Below, piece by piece: positions 1 through 10,627 of a stretch of 64,000 nucleotides of DNA (within the stretch, counting starts at the first letter, position 1; the number at the start of each line of letters is the position of its first letter). The DNA is taken from assembly GCF_014839805.1 (NCBI RefSeq), contig NC_051115.1, forward strand, positions 3,160,600 to 3,224,599, in the 5' to 3' direction. The DNA comes from Manduca sexta. Taxonomy: Eukaryota > Arthropoda > Insecta > Lepidoptera > Sphingidae. The notes under the pieces are model-generated. The model worked only from the letters and a program-made list of their open reading frames with translations. It was not told the DNA's origin and ran no database searches. A program made the translations under genes and the position numbers.

Positions 1-832
1 CCCTTTATAAGTTAGTTCCAATGATTAACATCGAGGCATTGCTCACTGCGTATCATGGTCTAGTATCATCACATCTAAGATATGGAGTTATTTTCTGGGG
101 CAACTCGACTAATAAGGAAAGAGTATTCAAAGCCCAAAAGCGGTGCATTAGGACCATGTTTAAACTTGAATCAAGTGACAGTTGTAAACCATACTTTATA
201 AAATATAAAATACTGACTTTGTCATGTCTGTATATTCTGGAAATTGCCATGTTTGTTAAAAATAATCAGCAATTATTTCCACGCTTATCTGACAAAGTTA
301 TACATAACAGGCGTGATAACTCTACTCTCAGTCTGTGTAGTTCGAAAACAACATTAATGCGAAAAAGTGTTTTCTGCATGGCCCCTATAATTTTCAATAA
401 ACTACCGAAATGTTGGAAGGACCAGAATGCCCATGTATTAAAAAGAAAACTAAAACTACATCTTGAAGAGAAAGCATACTACAGTATATCCGAATTTTTA
501 ATGGATAAAATTTAATGTATCTTTGGCAATACTGTATAGAACTGGATTTATTCTTATTTATATTATTTTAATGTATAAATACAATTAATATTACTTGACA
601 TTTTTCTAATTTTATATAATTCTAGTGTGTTTGACATGTAGGTAACTATATATTAAAACAAACTTATATTAATTTGTAATTAAAGATTAACAAAAAACAA
701 CAAAACTTGTACGCCATAAAGGCCAAACATGACAGATCATTTTATATATATGTATAATACTGAACAACTTGCATGCTTTGTGTGTATACTCATGTTTAAC
801 AAATAAAGAATCTTGAATCTTGAATCTTGAAC
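1..832 (+). mobile_element. 3' end of a CR1/jockey-like LINE with heptamer tail
   Basis: The ORF2 end is followed by about 290 bp of AT-rich 3' UTR. It ends in AATAAA (802-807) and three tandem copies of the heptamer TTGAATC (808-831). A short repeated tail instead of poly-A is typical of CR1-group LINEs. The 5' part lies outside the window. Confidence 0.7.
3..515 (+). pseudogene. C-terminal part of a non-LTR retrotransposon ORF2 (cut by window edge)
   Basis: The frame is open from the first bases of the window to a TAA, so the left end is the window edge and not a real start. The 164 residues after the first Met read like the segment C-terminal to the reverse transcriptase of jockey/CR1-type LINEs: a block SHLRYGVIFWGN, then a Lys/Arg-rich KAQKRCIRTMFKLE, then a SCLYILE..MFVKNN block. 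In those families this stretch follows the RT fingers/palm/thumb and precedes the 3' UTR. No catalytic residues lie in this part, so activity cannot be judged. There is no internal stop or frameshift, so this copy may be young. The clade (CR1/Crack/Daphne versus jockey) is inference. Confidence 0.75.
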
Positions 833-834
833 GA

Positions 835-1021
835 ATTCTCTTAGAGTAGTAATAGAGGCTTTAAGCCGCGTAACATTAAAATTACTTTTTTAATCTTTTT
901 TTTTCGATACTTACCCGTTTTTATTTTACATCTATGGCTCAAGTAACTTATTGTAGGGTTATTTCCAAGTAAATAAGTATGTGGTTTCATTTAGTAGCGC
1001 AATATCAAAATGACCCTGTAT
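835..1021 (+). mobile_element. MITE-G right-end fragment
   Basis: It ends with the inverted terminal sequence ...TGACCCTG, preceded by GGTTTCATTTAGTAGCGC. That is the mirror of the left end CAGGGTCATTTTGACATTGC seen at 24527. The left end is missing. Confidence 0.55.
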
Positions 1022-1375
1022 ATCGGATACAAACAATTTATTTACATATCGAAGGTATAAAAACTAAAGGTTGCATCTTAAAATGATGCCTTCATTTTTC
1101 AAAGATCATTGACCTCTGAAAACATTCATATTCATATATATATTAAACAGGATGAACAAAGAGAGTACGAGTACGCATGCGCGGGCAGAAAGAGATGGGT
1201 GTACGGTCGAAGTCCATTTGCCCGCGCGCGTGCGACAGAGACGGCGAGCGTCGTAAATTTAAACTGGGGATAGTAATTGTAGAATTTCTGTAGATTCTAT
1301 TTCATGTTATTGTTAAATATTAATTTCGATAGGCTAGTTGGGAAGGCTTCAGGTTCGAAACACAAACGGAACTTT

Positions 1376-2066
1376 TAATTTACTATAATTTTGATATTGC
1401 GTTAATAAATTATTATTTTGATATTGATAAATGAAACCACATACCCCCTTATTCATAGACGTTTTTTATCGAACGATCGAGTAAGGCTGTGATAACAAGT
1501 CTGTTTCTCAGTGCTGACGGCATGGCAGTCTTCGCAGTGCGTAGATGTAGGGTCATTGTGATTGGCTAATATTGAGATACAACAATAATAACCAATCACA
1601 ACGGCCCTATGTCTATTTCTCAGGCACTGAGAAACAGGCTTGTTATCACAGCTTTACTCCGTCCTTAGATAAAAAACGTTTATGAATAAGGGGGATAGTC
1701 TTTACCTTTAATATGCCAATTCATTCAGGAATATTTTTACCAAAAATCATATTTTGATTTTTTAAAACTTTGTAGTTTAGTGCGAATATGGCGTGTGCGT
1801 ATTACTGACTGAACGTGATGTCGCAGCGACGAATGCTCTTGGAGTAGTAGTATTAGGGTGTGTGAAATTAAAATACATTTCATTGATATTTGTTTTGTTT
1901 AAAACTTACACTTTCTAAATTAGAATTACTTTTTAAATTTACTATGTTGGAAACTTCAACTTTATTATTTCAAGTCTGCGGTTTGAGTAACTTATTGTAG
2001 AGTTATTTCTAAGTAGATAGTAGTAGTAGGTTTCATTTATTAACGCGATGTCAAAATGACCCTGTA
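1376..2066 (+). mobile_element. MITE-G copy interrupted by MITE-H
   Basis: The left part (TTTTGATATTGCGTTA...GAAACCACATA) and right part (1695-2066, ending CAAAATGACCCTG) rebuild one MITE-G when 1444-1694 is removed. The junction shows an ATA duplication. The uninterrupted length is about 437 bp, close to the copy at 24527 (407 bp). No coding capacity. Confidence 0.65.
1444..1694. mobile_element. MITE-H, hairpin-type inverted-repeat element
   Basis: It begins CCCCCTTATTCATAGACG and ends with the complement CGTTTATGAATAAGGGGG. Inverted similarity continues inward (CTGTGATAACAAG against CTTGTTATCACAG), so most of it folds back on itself. It is flanked by ATA on both sides. A 3-bp target duplication suggests PIF/Harbinger ancestry, but the preferred TWA target is not met, so the class is uncertain. 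Confidence 0.75.
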
Positions 2067-2127
2067 TTATTTAATTTTTAGTTACACATATTTGTTTTCT
2101 TTTCACAAAAACATTAAGTTACTTAAT

Positions 2128-2431
2128 TATTATAATATAATATCAGCCCTGTATTATATACTGTCCCACTGCAAGGCCTCCTCTACTGAGAGGGAATAGG
2201 CCTTAGTCCATCACGCTGTAGTGCGAGCAGACTACACACCCTCAAAATTCCTATAGAGAACTTCTCAGGTATGCAGGTTTCCTCACAATGTTTTACTTCA
2301 CCGTTAAAGTAAGCGATAATTCACAAATACACACATAACTGATAAATCAGAATTGTGTGCCCTTGAGATTGAAACCTGCGGACATTCGTCTCGGCAGTCC
2401 GTTCCACACCCAACTAAGCTATCACCGATTT
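2128..2431 (-). mobile_element. SINE-A copy
   Basis: The tail side (TATCAGCCCTGTATTATATA) is on the left and the tRNA-like head (complement of the box A and box B region) on the right. The head is slightly degenerate (ACTAAGCTATCACCG). Confidence 0.8.
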
Positions 2432-2446
2432 CTTAATTATTGTTTA

Positions 2447-2638
2447 CTAGCGACCCGCCACGGCTTCGCACGGATGCAATGCTGACTATTTAATGGATGT
2501 TATTATTATACATATAAACCTTCCTCTTGAATCACTCTATCTATTAAAAAAAACCGCATCAAAATCCGTTGCGTAGTTTTAAAGATTTAAGCATACATAG
2601 GGACAGAGAAATCGACTTTGTTTTATACTATGTAGTGA
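2447..2638 (-). mobile_element. Short non-autonomous Helitron
   Basis: On the minus strand it starts 5'-TC after an A (ATCACTACATAGTATAAAAC) and ends GGTCGCTAG before T, with a GC-rich hairpin (CCCG...CGGG type) just before CTAG. It has no inverted repeats or target duplication, as expected for Helitrons. 192 bp; sister copies at 36953 and 47878. Confidence 0.7.
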
Positions 2639-2809
2639 TAAGAATTTCGAAGGTATGAATTCTGCACAGCGTAGCAGAAACTAAATTCCTTTTGATTACT
2701 ATTCGGTAGGTTTATCACTGACTTCTGTATTTGGTCGTGTTATTCACGAGCTAATCAGACGAAAAAGTTTACCGCATATTTAATATAGTCTCTAGTTATA
2801 ATGTTCATA

Positions 2810-3134
2810 TCTATACTATTATATAAATCTGAACAGTTTGTTTGAACGCGCTAATATCAGGAACTACTTGTTCGAATTGAAAAATTCTTTTAGTGTCGGA
2901 TAGCACATTTATCGAGGCAGGCTATAGGCTATATAACATCATGCTATGACTAAAAAGAGCAGAATAATAATGAAAAGTGTTGCAAAAACCGGGAAAATGT
3001 ATTCATTTTGAGAACTTTCTTTGCGTGCGCTGTGGAAACGGTTAAAACAACAATCATGTATGACGAATTGTTCCTCTTAAAAAGTCCCAAAAATGTTATA
3101 AAGTTTCATACATATTTAAAATCAGCACATTTTC
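2810..3134 (+). mobile_element. Helitron-like fragment, 5' end
   Basis: It starts A|TCTATACTATTATATAAATC, a TC start after A. The body (ACGCGCTAATATCAGGAACT) recurs at 6265-6415. The right side is cut by MITE-H at 3138, and no CTAG end was found. Confidence 0.45.
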
Positions 3135-3137
3135 TAT

Positions 3138-3373
3138 CCCCCTTATTCACAAACGTTATTTATCTAAGGACGGAGCATTGCTGTGATAACAAGTCTGTTT
3201 CTCAGTGCTGACGGCATGGCAGCCTTCACAGTGCGTAGACATAGGGTCGTTGTGATTGGCTAATATTGAGATACAACTTGCATCTAGTTGGCTGTCAGAT
3301 AAACAAAGCTGAGGAACAGACTTGTTACCACAATGCTCCGTCCTTAGATAAATAACATCTATGAATAAGGGGG
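3138..3373. mobile_element. MITE-H, best-preserved copy
   Basis: The ends are CCCCCTTATTCACAAACG and its near complement ending ATGAATAAGGGGG. The inner arms TCTAAGGACGGAGCATTG and CAATGCTCCGTCCTTAGA also match in inverted order, so the inverted repeats run about 50 bp. The 3-bp flanks are TAT/TAT. Confidence 0.75.
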
Positions 3374-3592
3374 TATGTTTTTTATCCCAGTTAAATTTTA
3401 CGAAAAAAAAATCGCTTAAGTCTTAGCCTTTCAACCCTTGATATAAAACGCCTCGTTATTCAAAACAATAAAAAAAACACGGCTGAAAGTGATTGCACTA
3501 GTTGCGTCTCTGCCTATCTCTTCAGGGAGAATATTCTAAAGGATAAGTCCCTGTTCGACGTTTGGCTTCAGCTGCATGAATGCCGGAAACAA

Positions 3593-3950
3593 AATTCATT
3601 TAATAAATAATAAATAAATAAATAAAATGCTTTATTCATCACGGAGGCAAACATAGTTGCACTTATGATAAGTCAAGGTACATGAGAATATTAAATTATT
3701 ACTTAATTAAATTAGCTTATATAAACATAGACAATTTATATTGAAAATAAAATAAATGAAAAATATAGTAAACAAAGAAGCCAGCTCGGGCTGGCAGGAA
3801 AGAAGAAATGATTTAAATTAACTTCTGCTTACCCTTTGGAAACATTTCGGACTCGGCCGAGGGTAGTTCGCTTTAATCACGTCAGTTCTATGTTTATAAC
3901 AGTGCCTTGTGAGTAACTTCGGGACATCTTAAGGGTAAGTATTTATACTT
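3593..3950 (-). mobile_element. Retro-I 3' end
   Basis: On the minus strand the sequence runs to GATGAATAAAGCATTTTATT followed by an AT-rich tail. The same block (ACTTATCATAAGTGCAACTATG) occurs at 15935-16280 and, diverged, at 39640-39900. This fits the 3' end of a poly-A retroposon. Only the tail region is present. Confidence 0.5.
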
Positions 3951-4135
3951 TGGCCTTATTCACAATAACCAATGAATTATTTTTGAGATAAACTATTTTG
4001 CCAATTTTATCGCGAATTTTTATAAATTTCTCTATACGTTTGTTTTTCAAAAAAATATCGCGATGTTTCGAAGACCTTCCACCCTTCATGATCACGAGGA
4101 CTGAGGTGTCAATATTTCTATAATTATTGAAAAAA

Positions 4136-4421
4136 AGCGGCGATACCCTAGTTGGTTGTGGAACGGACTGATGAGACGAATGTACGCAGTTTCAAATACC
4201 AAGGGCACACACCCCTGACTTTTCTAAAGTTATGTGTGTATTTGTGAATTATCGCTTGCTTTAACGGTCAAGGAAAACATCGTGAGGAAATCTGCCTAGA
4301 GAAGTTCTCTATAAGAATTTCGAAGGTGTGTGAAGTTTACCAATCCGCACTAGGCCAGCGTGGTTGGACTAAGGCCTAATCCCTCTCAATAGTAGAGGAG
4401 GCAGACAGTATGTGATACAGG
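4136..4421 (+). mobile_element. SINE-A copy
   Basis: The head reads GCGGCGATACCCTAGTTGG, then GTTTCAAATACC, a degenerate box B. The body and the AGTAGAGGAGG block follow. The 3' tail is eroded. Confidence 0.75.
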
Positions 4422-4427
4422 CAAAAA

Positions 4428-4590
4428 AGTAAAATGTAGGGAGATATTGTGACGGACTTTTCGAAGGACCAACACCTTAGTCTCCATGACCATGAAGGCT
4501 GCAATTCGAAACGTCGGGAGAAAATTATGACACAAAACGCGATAAAATATGCAATATACTTTTATATCAATGTTTAACTTTCGCGTTATC
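4428..4590 (+). mobile_element. RT-J 3' fragment
   Basis: It contains AAATGTAGGGAGATATTG, then CATGAAGGCTGCA and CGAAACGTCGGGAGAAAA. The same order occurs in the longer copies at 31960 and 52735. Confidence 0.5.
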
Positions 4591-4651
4591 ATAAGAAATA
4601 ATTATTTACCAGTCATTGATTGAATGACATTGAATACTAATGTTGAATATA

Positions 4652-4940
4652 TTTATAATAATATCAGCCCTGTATTATATACTGTCCCACTGCTGCACGG
4701 GCCTCCTTTACTGACAGGGATCAGGCCTTAGTCCACCACGGTGTAATGCGGCCAAACTTCACATAACCTCAAAATTCATATAGAAAACTTCTTAGGTATG
4801 CAGGTTGCCTCACTATGTTTGCCTTAGCAAAAGCAAGCGATAATTCACAAATACCCACATAACTTTAGAAAAGTCAGTGGTGCGTTTGGCTTTTGAATCA
4901 GCGGACATTCCTCTAAGCCGAGTTACTCCCAACTAGGTTA
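4652..4940 (-). mobile_element. SINE-A copy, degenerate
   Basis: Tail side AATATCAGCCCTGTATTATA and body order match SINE-A. The tRNA-like head is mutated. Confidence 0.7.
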
Positions 4941-5007
4941 TTCATTGTTATAATTTTTTTTTATTGCATCGAATGACGAGATGAGCTTGCCGTCCGCTGG
5001 TGATAAG

Positions 5008-5224
5008 TTTCAATATTTACAGCTTGTGGTTGTGTACGGAGTGGCGCATGATATAAGAACTCGAGTCTAAGTGTAAGCCTGGAAGTGAATAACAATATTA
5101 GTAAAATTATTTGTTGTTCAAGTGAATAAATAGGTTATAACAGTGACGTTTTGGTTGCCATTTTAGTTCCGATTTTGATCAAATAGTTTATATGGACGTT
5201 CGTGTCTATAGAATATACGTCAAT
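5008..5224 (+). mobile_element. hAT-K right part, truncated
   Basis: It matches the second two thirds of the element at 48108 (CAGCTTGTGGTTGTGTACGG ... ATATACGTCAATG). The left terminal repeat is missing. A 45-bp Repeat-D fragment (CGAGATGAGCTTGCCGTC) abuts it on the left. Confidence 0.6.
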
Positions 5225-5401
5225 GGTTTCTACAATTTTTACTTCCTAAATAGTGTTGGTTGCAAATTAAAATGTGTACTTTAAAAGATGCAAGGAATTA
5301 ACAATATTAGATATTAATCAAAATCTATATAATAAAAATAATTACACAAAAAAGTTAAAATAAAATACTGTGGAAATATTATGCCTTATTATTATTTTAT
5401 A

Positions 5402-5605
5402 TCCATACATAATATAAAATAAAGTCCCCTTTTCTGTCTGTATGTTATCGATTTTCTCAAAATCTACTGTACGGATTTTAATGAAATTTGGTACGGAGAT
5501 ACTTTAAGACCCTGGGAAGGTCATAGGCTATCCCGGGAAAATATATAGCGGGACTTTTATCCCGGAAAACTCTTTCACACAAGCAAAGCCACGAACAAAA
5601 GTTAG
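5402..5605 (+). mobile_element. Short Helitron (AAAGTCCCC family)
   Basis: It starts A|TCCATACATAATATAAAATA and contains TCAAAATCTACTGTACGG and CCCGGGAAAATATATAGCGG. It ends AAAGTTAG before T, so the usual CTAG has one change. Sister copies: 36639, 46247, 52150, 32760. Confidence 0.65.
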
Positions 5606-5886
5606 TATATTAAAAATTTCGAATACATAGCACTAAAACTTACATTGAAATTACCGCCTACCCAGAATTGAACCCGGGACATGCCACTACAAAATATACA
5701 CTGCGAAAACCAACATTCTCCTTAACAACTTGGCTCCCAACTTGTACTTCCTAAGTTAAATAATAATTGCTTGGGACAAAGTAAATTATGTTGGGTCTAC
5801 ACTTTGCGAGTATAACTACCCCGCGGTTCTGCTTGCTTTTCAGAACTAATGTTTAAGGGTTAACTGATATTGTAATCTATACTAAC

Positions 5887-6264
5887 ATAGGGTCATTTTG
5901 ACATTGCGTTACTAAATGAAACCGCATACTTGTGAAAATAAGACTACACTTAGTTTCTAGAACCGTAGATGTAAAATAAAAAAAATAAAATTTTCATACA
6001 AAATAAACATTAATAAAAAGTAATTTTACTTTTACACGCCCTAATGCCACTACTACTACAATTCAGTCAGTACATTTCAGTCAGAAATACACTCATTCAC
6101 ACGCCATTTTCCTCTAAACAGCAAAATTATCAATAAAAGAGCAAACTAAAACCGAGATTTTTATAATATATTCGTCATTTATGGCTGATTTTTCGTACAA
6201 TGTTAAATTAGCTAAAGGCGAGTTAGTGATTTAATTTATTAACACAACGTCAAAATGACGCTGT
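5887..6264 (+). mobile_element. MITE-G copy
   Basis: Left end TAGGGTCATTTTGACATTGC, right end AACGTCAAAATGACGCTG. They are inverted relative to each other. Non-coding interior. Confidence 0.65.
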
Positions 6265-6415
6265 TTACCTGAAGAGCTTGCTTGAACGCGTTAATCTCAG
6301 GAACTACTGGTTCGAATTGAAAAATTCTTTTAGTGTTGGATAGCGCATTTATCGAGGTAGACTATAGGATATATAACATCACGCTATTACTAATAGGAGC
6401 GGAGTATCAATAAGA
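6265..6415 (+). mobile_element. Helitron-like fragment, same family as 2810
   Basis: It shares ACTACTGGTTCGAATTGAAA and TTTATCGAGGTAGACTATAG with the 2810 copy. Both ends are missing. Confidence 0.4.
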
Positions 6416-6437
6416 TTTCATCTGATTGAATAATCAA

Positions 6438-6722
6438 TCTATATATATAAAAATGAATCCCTATTTCTCTTGGTCACGCCATCACGCGTGAACGGCTGGA
6501 CCGATTTCACAATTTTTTCTTGTTTTGTTTGTTATTGTCAGGAGAAGGTTCTTATGAAAGAAAAAAATCAAAAAAGTGCGCGGATAATTAGAAAATGTAT
6601 GAAAAGTTAACGAAAATATTAATTTTATATAAGTCAATTGTTTGATATAACTGTCAGCGATTGACAGAATGCACGCTGCGAATTCATAGTTAAGACGGGA
6701 CAACGTCTGTCGGGTCAACTAG
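6438..6722 (+). mobile_element. Helitron-E, reference copy
   Basis: It starts A|TCTATATATATAAAAATGAA and ends GGGTCAACTAG|T. A GACG...CGTC hairpin lies just upstream of CTAG. These are the Helitron hallmarks: TC start, CTRR end with 3' hairpin, insertion between A and T, and no target duplication. At 285 bp it has no Rep/helicase and is non-autonomous. Other copies: 16282, 19849, 27770, 33808, 41458, 51653, 56003. Confidence 0.75.
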
Positions 6723-6961
6723 TCTTTGATAAACATATTCACTTAAACTCCATTTTCTGAAAGAGTCGGGTAACCTCCGAACACGAAACAGGGATAAAAT
6801 CAATACTCAGGGACACCCTTTACCTCACCGAATTTATAGCCCTTCAAAGGGTCTGCAGGAATACAACACCCTTGTTAATTTGAGACCTAGGGGTCCAAGC
6901 CATTGTTAATTAGTTAGATGGTGCATGTGTTTTATTAACAAAATATTTTGGTAACGCGTTT

Positions 6962-7212
6962 TCTGGTGGAAGGTGTCTCATATGTGAGAGTCCGCCTGGA
7001 CAGGTACCACCGCAATGTCTATTTCTGTCAAACAGTGTGTAGTCACTGTTGTAGGTTTGAACATTTTGCCAGTGTACTACTGGACATAATAATTAACATC
7101 TCACGTCTCAGAATGGCGAGCGCAGTGGAATACCAAACAATACTTTGTAATTCAAAGAGTTTGATGGTATTTCTACTGTTTATGGCCAGTCGTATCGCTT
7201 ACCAATAGGCAC
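6962..7212 (+). mobile_element. Repeat-D copy
   Basis: It begins with the dyad CTCATATGTGAGAG followed by TCCGCCTGGACAGGTACC. It contains AACATCTCACGTCTCAG and GGAATACCAAACAATACTTT, and ends near ATCGCTTACC. The final CAATAAAA block is missing. Confidence 0.65.
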
Positions 7213-7778
7213 CGTGCTGCTTGGCGGCAGAAATGGACATTGCAGACTATTTAGCAATTCTGTCAAAATAACTGCCTAAACTCGGCCCGTGCACTTCAAA
7301 TATATTTCCCCTTTTACTAATTACTGAGACGTGTTAAAAATACGCAATGCCAAACGGTCAGTTAGGCTTGACATGTCATTTGTCAAACTGACGGGCGGCC
7401 ATTTTGTTTTCAGTTCGGGAATTAAAGATTAAAAATTGTTGCTCTCTGTTTAGTCGAGCGTTCGGCGTTCGAAATTTAAATTTGACAGATTACGTATGTA
7501 TTATGAACTTGGCCGGAACCAAAAAGTTTTATATTAAGAATAGAATCCAAAATATAAATCTGAAGGGAAGATTGTTATGTTATTTTCAAGAGACTATCTT
7601 TTCTATTCTAATTGAATTAAAGCTGATATTAAGGAGGAATTATTTGAGGTATTATTTTTTTTAACGAGCAAATTGCCCTCTTTATAGTAAACTAGTTGTT
7701 CTCACGTAAGTGTTTAGAACGGAACGTCTAGTTTTAGTATCACCTAGAGAGGAACTGTAGATTTATAATGTAGGTCCG
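7213..7778 (+). other. Low-repeat stretch with a short unrecognised frame
   Basis: No repeat family was recognised. An 86-codon frame (7404-7664) has no recognisable domain and a Leu/Ile/Arg-rich composition, and I do not call it a gene. GGGCGGCCATTTTGTTTTCAG at 7391-7411 resembles insect promoter or 5'-exon sequence (a TCAGT initiator-like motif), without further support. Confidence 0.25.
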
Positions 7779-8276
7779 CTAAGTTGTTATTATTACATAG
7801 ATACGTTGTTCGAGCTCAATACTGGCAAGACGAAAGCAAGGTAATTGCTCGACATTCACTTAGTCAAGCTCCAACCACTGTCGCGGCTGTTAACTTAAGT
7901 TAAGTTAAGTTGACTTAAGTACTTTTTGTATTTTTATAAATAAAAGGCCTTCCTGTGTTTTTCGACGATGTACAAATTATACTTCAACTGTGAATGAAAA
8001 AAAGTTTCATTTGATACGTTAGGAAGAAGTAGACACTATTTAACTTATTTTTTAACTAATAAATACATTTTATTCAACTGTCATGGCAACCAGAATTCAA
8101 TAAACTAGATGGTTACGGCGGTCGACGCTCGGGCCCATTCGGGATCACTCGGGTACACTCGGGCCGTATGAATGCGAGCTGCTAGGGCTATACAAGTATG
8201 TGACTATAGTAAATACTGCGCTGTTTTTATGTGCAATTTTGTTAGTCTATGACGCGTCTATTTGTAAAACGTCATT
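7779..8276 (+). mobile_element. hAT-R element
   Basis: It shows the same order as the copies at 26158 and 45016: ACATAGATACGTTGT near the left, a GC-rich run of CACTCGGG-like decamers in the middle, and CTATTTGTAAAACGTCATT at the right. Ends CTAAG... and ...CATTA; no target duplication could be seen for this copy. A TTAAG microsatellite (7891-7915) has expanded inside. Confidence 0.65.
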
Positions 8277-8400
8277 AGTACTTACTCGGAAATATAGTAT
8301 TGGACTGATTCTATCAAGGCAGTAAGCTACAAGCAATGTTTAAAAATTTTGTAGGACTAGTTATGTGCTCCTTGCGATTTTACTGGTATGAAAACATTTT

Positions 8401-8612
8401 TGACTGTCGCAGTGGCGTAGTTGTTGTTAGATATTTGAGTTTTTATGTTCAGTATCAGCCCGGAGTCAGGAATTTGTGACAGATATGGCGATAGGCTCGC
8501 CCCCTATCACATCATGGGACGGAACACACTTGGCGAAAAGTGGGTGCCTTGGTTGCGCCTCTGCATACTCCTTCGGGGATAACTGCGTGATGTTGTGTGT
8601 GTGTGTGTGTGA
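8401..8612 (+). mobile_element. SINE-B copy
   Basis: Head CAGTGGCGTAGTTGTTG is followed directly by CAGTATCAGCCCGGAGTC, so the box B part is deleted. The body (GACGGAACACACTTGGCG, CTCCTTCGGGGATAA) ends in a (GT)n tail at 8595-8611. Confidence 0.75.
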
Positions 8613-8800
8613 AAACATTTTTGGTAAAGCATTTTACTGCAATGGCGCAAGTATAGGCTGGTGTGGCGCGAAATATGTTACGGGCTCCGGCGTCAGAGGG
8701 CCCCAAATGTTGTTAAATTGACTAAGGTTTTGAGTACTAAAACTTTAAAAAAGAAGGTCTGCGGAAACGTTTTTAGCCACTAATATTTAATTAACAATAA

Positions 8801-9121
8801 GCGGCGATAGCCTAGTTAGTTGTGGAACGGACTGCCGAGACGAATGTCCGCAGGTTCAAATCCCAAGGGCACACACCTCTGACTTTTCTAAAATTATGTG
8901 TGTATTGTATGTGAATTATTATTGCTTTAACGGTGAAGGAAAATATCGTGAGAAAACCTGAAAACTTGAGAAGTTCTCTATAGGAATTTTCGAGGGTGTG
9001 TGAAGTCTACCAATCCGCACTAGGCCAGCGTGGTGGACTAAGGCCTAATCCCTCTTAGTAGTAGAGGAGGCCCAACAGTGTGACAGTATATAATACAGGG
9101 CTAATATTATTATATTATTAT
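8801..9121 (+). mobile_element. SINE-A copy
   Basis: Box A TAGCCTAGTTAG and box B GGTTCAAATCCC are intact in spacing. The tail is GGGCTAATATTATTATATT. Confidence 0.85.
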
Positions 9122-9240
9122 TATACACAGGCTGATCCCGGAACGCGACACTTATCACCACTATGGCGGGTTTTAACACCTTGTGTATGGTCGCTATCAG
9201 AGCGGATATAAAATATACTACCACCAAGTGGCATCCAAGG
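9122..9240 (+). repeat. Repeat-C, right half
   Basis: ACACAGGCTGATCCCGGAAC to CTACCACCAAG. It directly abuts the tail of the SINE-A copy, so the left half is absent. Confidence 0.6.
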
Positions 9241-10461
9241 CATTTTGACCCTTATGCGTTTACTTCTAACATTGAACATCACATTTACCAAAAAGGTAAA
9301 CACGGCTAACTTATAAATTAACAAAACTGCCGTATTATAAATAATGAAAACATATTAAAATATATAATATTTTTGTCACGAGTTGCGTGTTCGGCGGAGT
9401 GGTTAAAGCTCGTGGTGCTTTGAAAGCTATGCTATGAAGCTATAAAGCTTGCAGTGGGAACGGTGAAACTTTCCCAAAGGGAACCAAATACAACATAATT
9501 CGATGGGAGTTAAGTGTAGTATCGTATCTAGAAAAATTGCGTTTCGTTAGTATACTATTTGCCTATTGTAATCAAATCTAACAGCTCATGTGATAGGACC
9601 CTTTCTTTTAATTAATCCGTGGTGCTTTATAACTAGCTTATCTAGTTGTAAACGTCTCTATCCTTGAGGTTAAAATGCCTCCTTTGTTTATTTTGTCACC
9701 CGCATTGCTATGGAGGGAAGTGGACAATTAATATTTCCAACTTTTCTCTATCTTGTTTGATTAATTTCGCTGTGGGATGGGACAAATTAGTTTTCCCTGG
9801 GACTCGTCGAACCATCGAATTATAGGTACTAATGCATAATTGTGGTTTGCAAATCGTTCTGATAATTAGATTCTACAAAAAGCAGGAATTGGGTTACATG
9901 GGTCCTTTAATGTTGATAGCTTGCTATTTACCCGGCATGGTAGTTCAACATAAGTTAACAGTTGACAGTGTGACGACGAAGGAAGGTCTTTGAAATGTCG
10001 AGAGAAAATTATATTATAATAAAATCTCGATAAAATCCGAAAAATACTTTTATTTCTGTAGTGCTTTTCAGTAAAAAGTTGACATCTGCGCCAAGATTAA
10101 TAAACTCCATTATCCCATTGTGCTTTACGTATATGTATAAATAATATAGCGCCTTTTCCCTCTCTCAGGGTGGGATACATTACCAAATTCATATTTTATC
10201 AATTATCTTTCTAGTCCCCACCGTGACCATGAAGACTGAAAAGTCTTCGAAACGTCGGGAGAAAATAAAATGTTAAAACCGCGATAGAATCCAAAAATTA
10301 GTTTAATTTCAATATCTTCCTTAGAGTTTAAATGCTATAACTTACAAGTTACATAATTTTTTATTGAAAATAGATTTTTACACATGTGGATACACGAGTT
10401 AAAGCTGTATAGTCACTAAAGTTCAAAACTATCTTCTATTAACACACTATTATTTCGGCGC
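9241..10461. other. No gene; two RT-J tail fragments
   Basis: Fragments at about 9990-10060 and 10205-10310 carry the CGAAACGTCGGGAGAAAAT motif and the CGATAAAATCC-type block. The rest is unassigned AT-rich sequence. Confidence 0.4.
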
Positions 10462-10493
10462 TATATAAAGTGAAACATATCTTACCGATCAGT
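10462..10493 (+). promoter_or_regulatory. Candidate core promoter facing the 86-bp satellite
   Basis: TATATAAAG (10462-10470) is followed by TCAGT (10489-10493), the arthropod initiator. The initiator A at 10491 lies 27 bp after the first T of TATAAA, the normal spacing for RNA polymerase II promoters. Transcription to the right would enter the satellite after about 140 nt. An ATG in good context (CCGCATGGCC, 10570) opens a 74-codon frame that ends in the second satellite unit at 10794. That frame is probably not a protein gene. The element may instead be a remnant of a retrotransposon promoter. Confidence 0.4.
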
Positions 10494-10627
10494 GGACGAC
10501 AAGCATTACCTGTCGCGTGCAGCCTTATCAGCCAACATTCACAAACGAAACAGTTTGAAAATTAACCGCATGGCCGCTGAGTTCACGTCTCTTTTATATT
10601 ATGAGTTGATAAGTCGTTGCCTTTACG

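Noticed and set aside
7404..7664. 86-codon frame as a small gene
   Set aside because: No recognisable domain, no splice context, low-complexity hydrophobic/basic end; could be chance.
9376..9440. tRNA gene (GGCGGAGTGGTTAAAGC)
   Set aside because: It resembles the 5' half of a Leu/Ser tRNA, but no TPsiC arm (GGTTCRANNCC) or acceptor pairing follows. At most an old SINE head.
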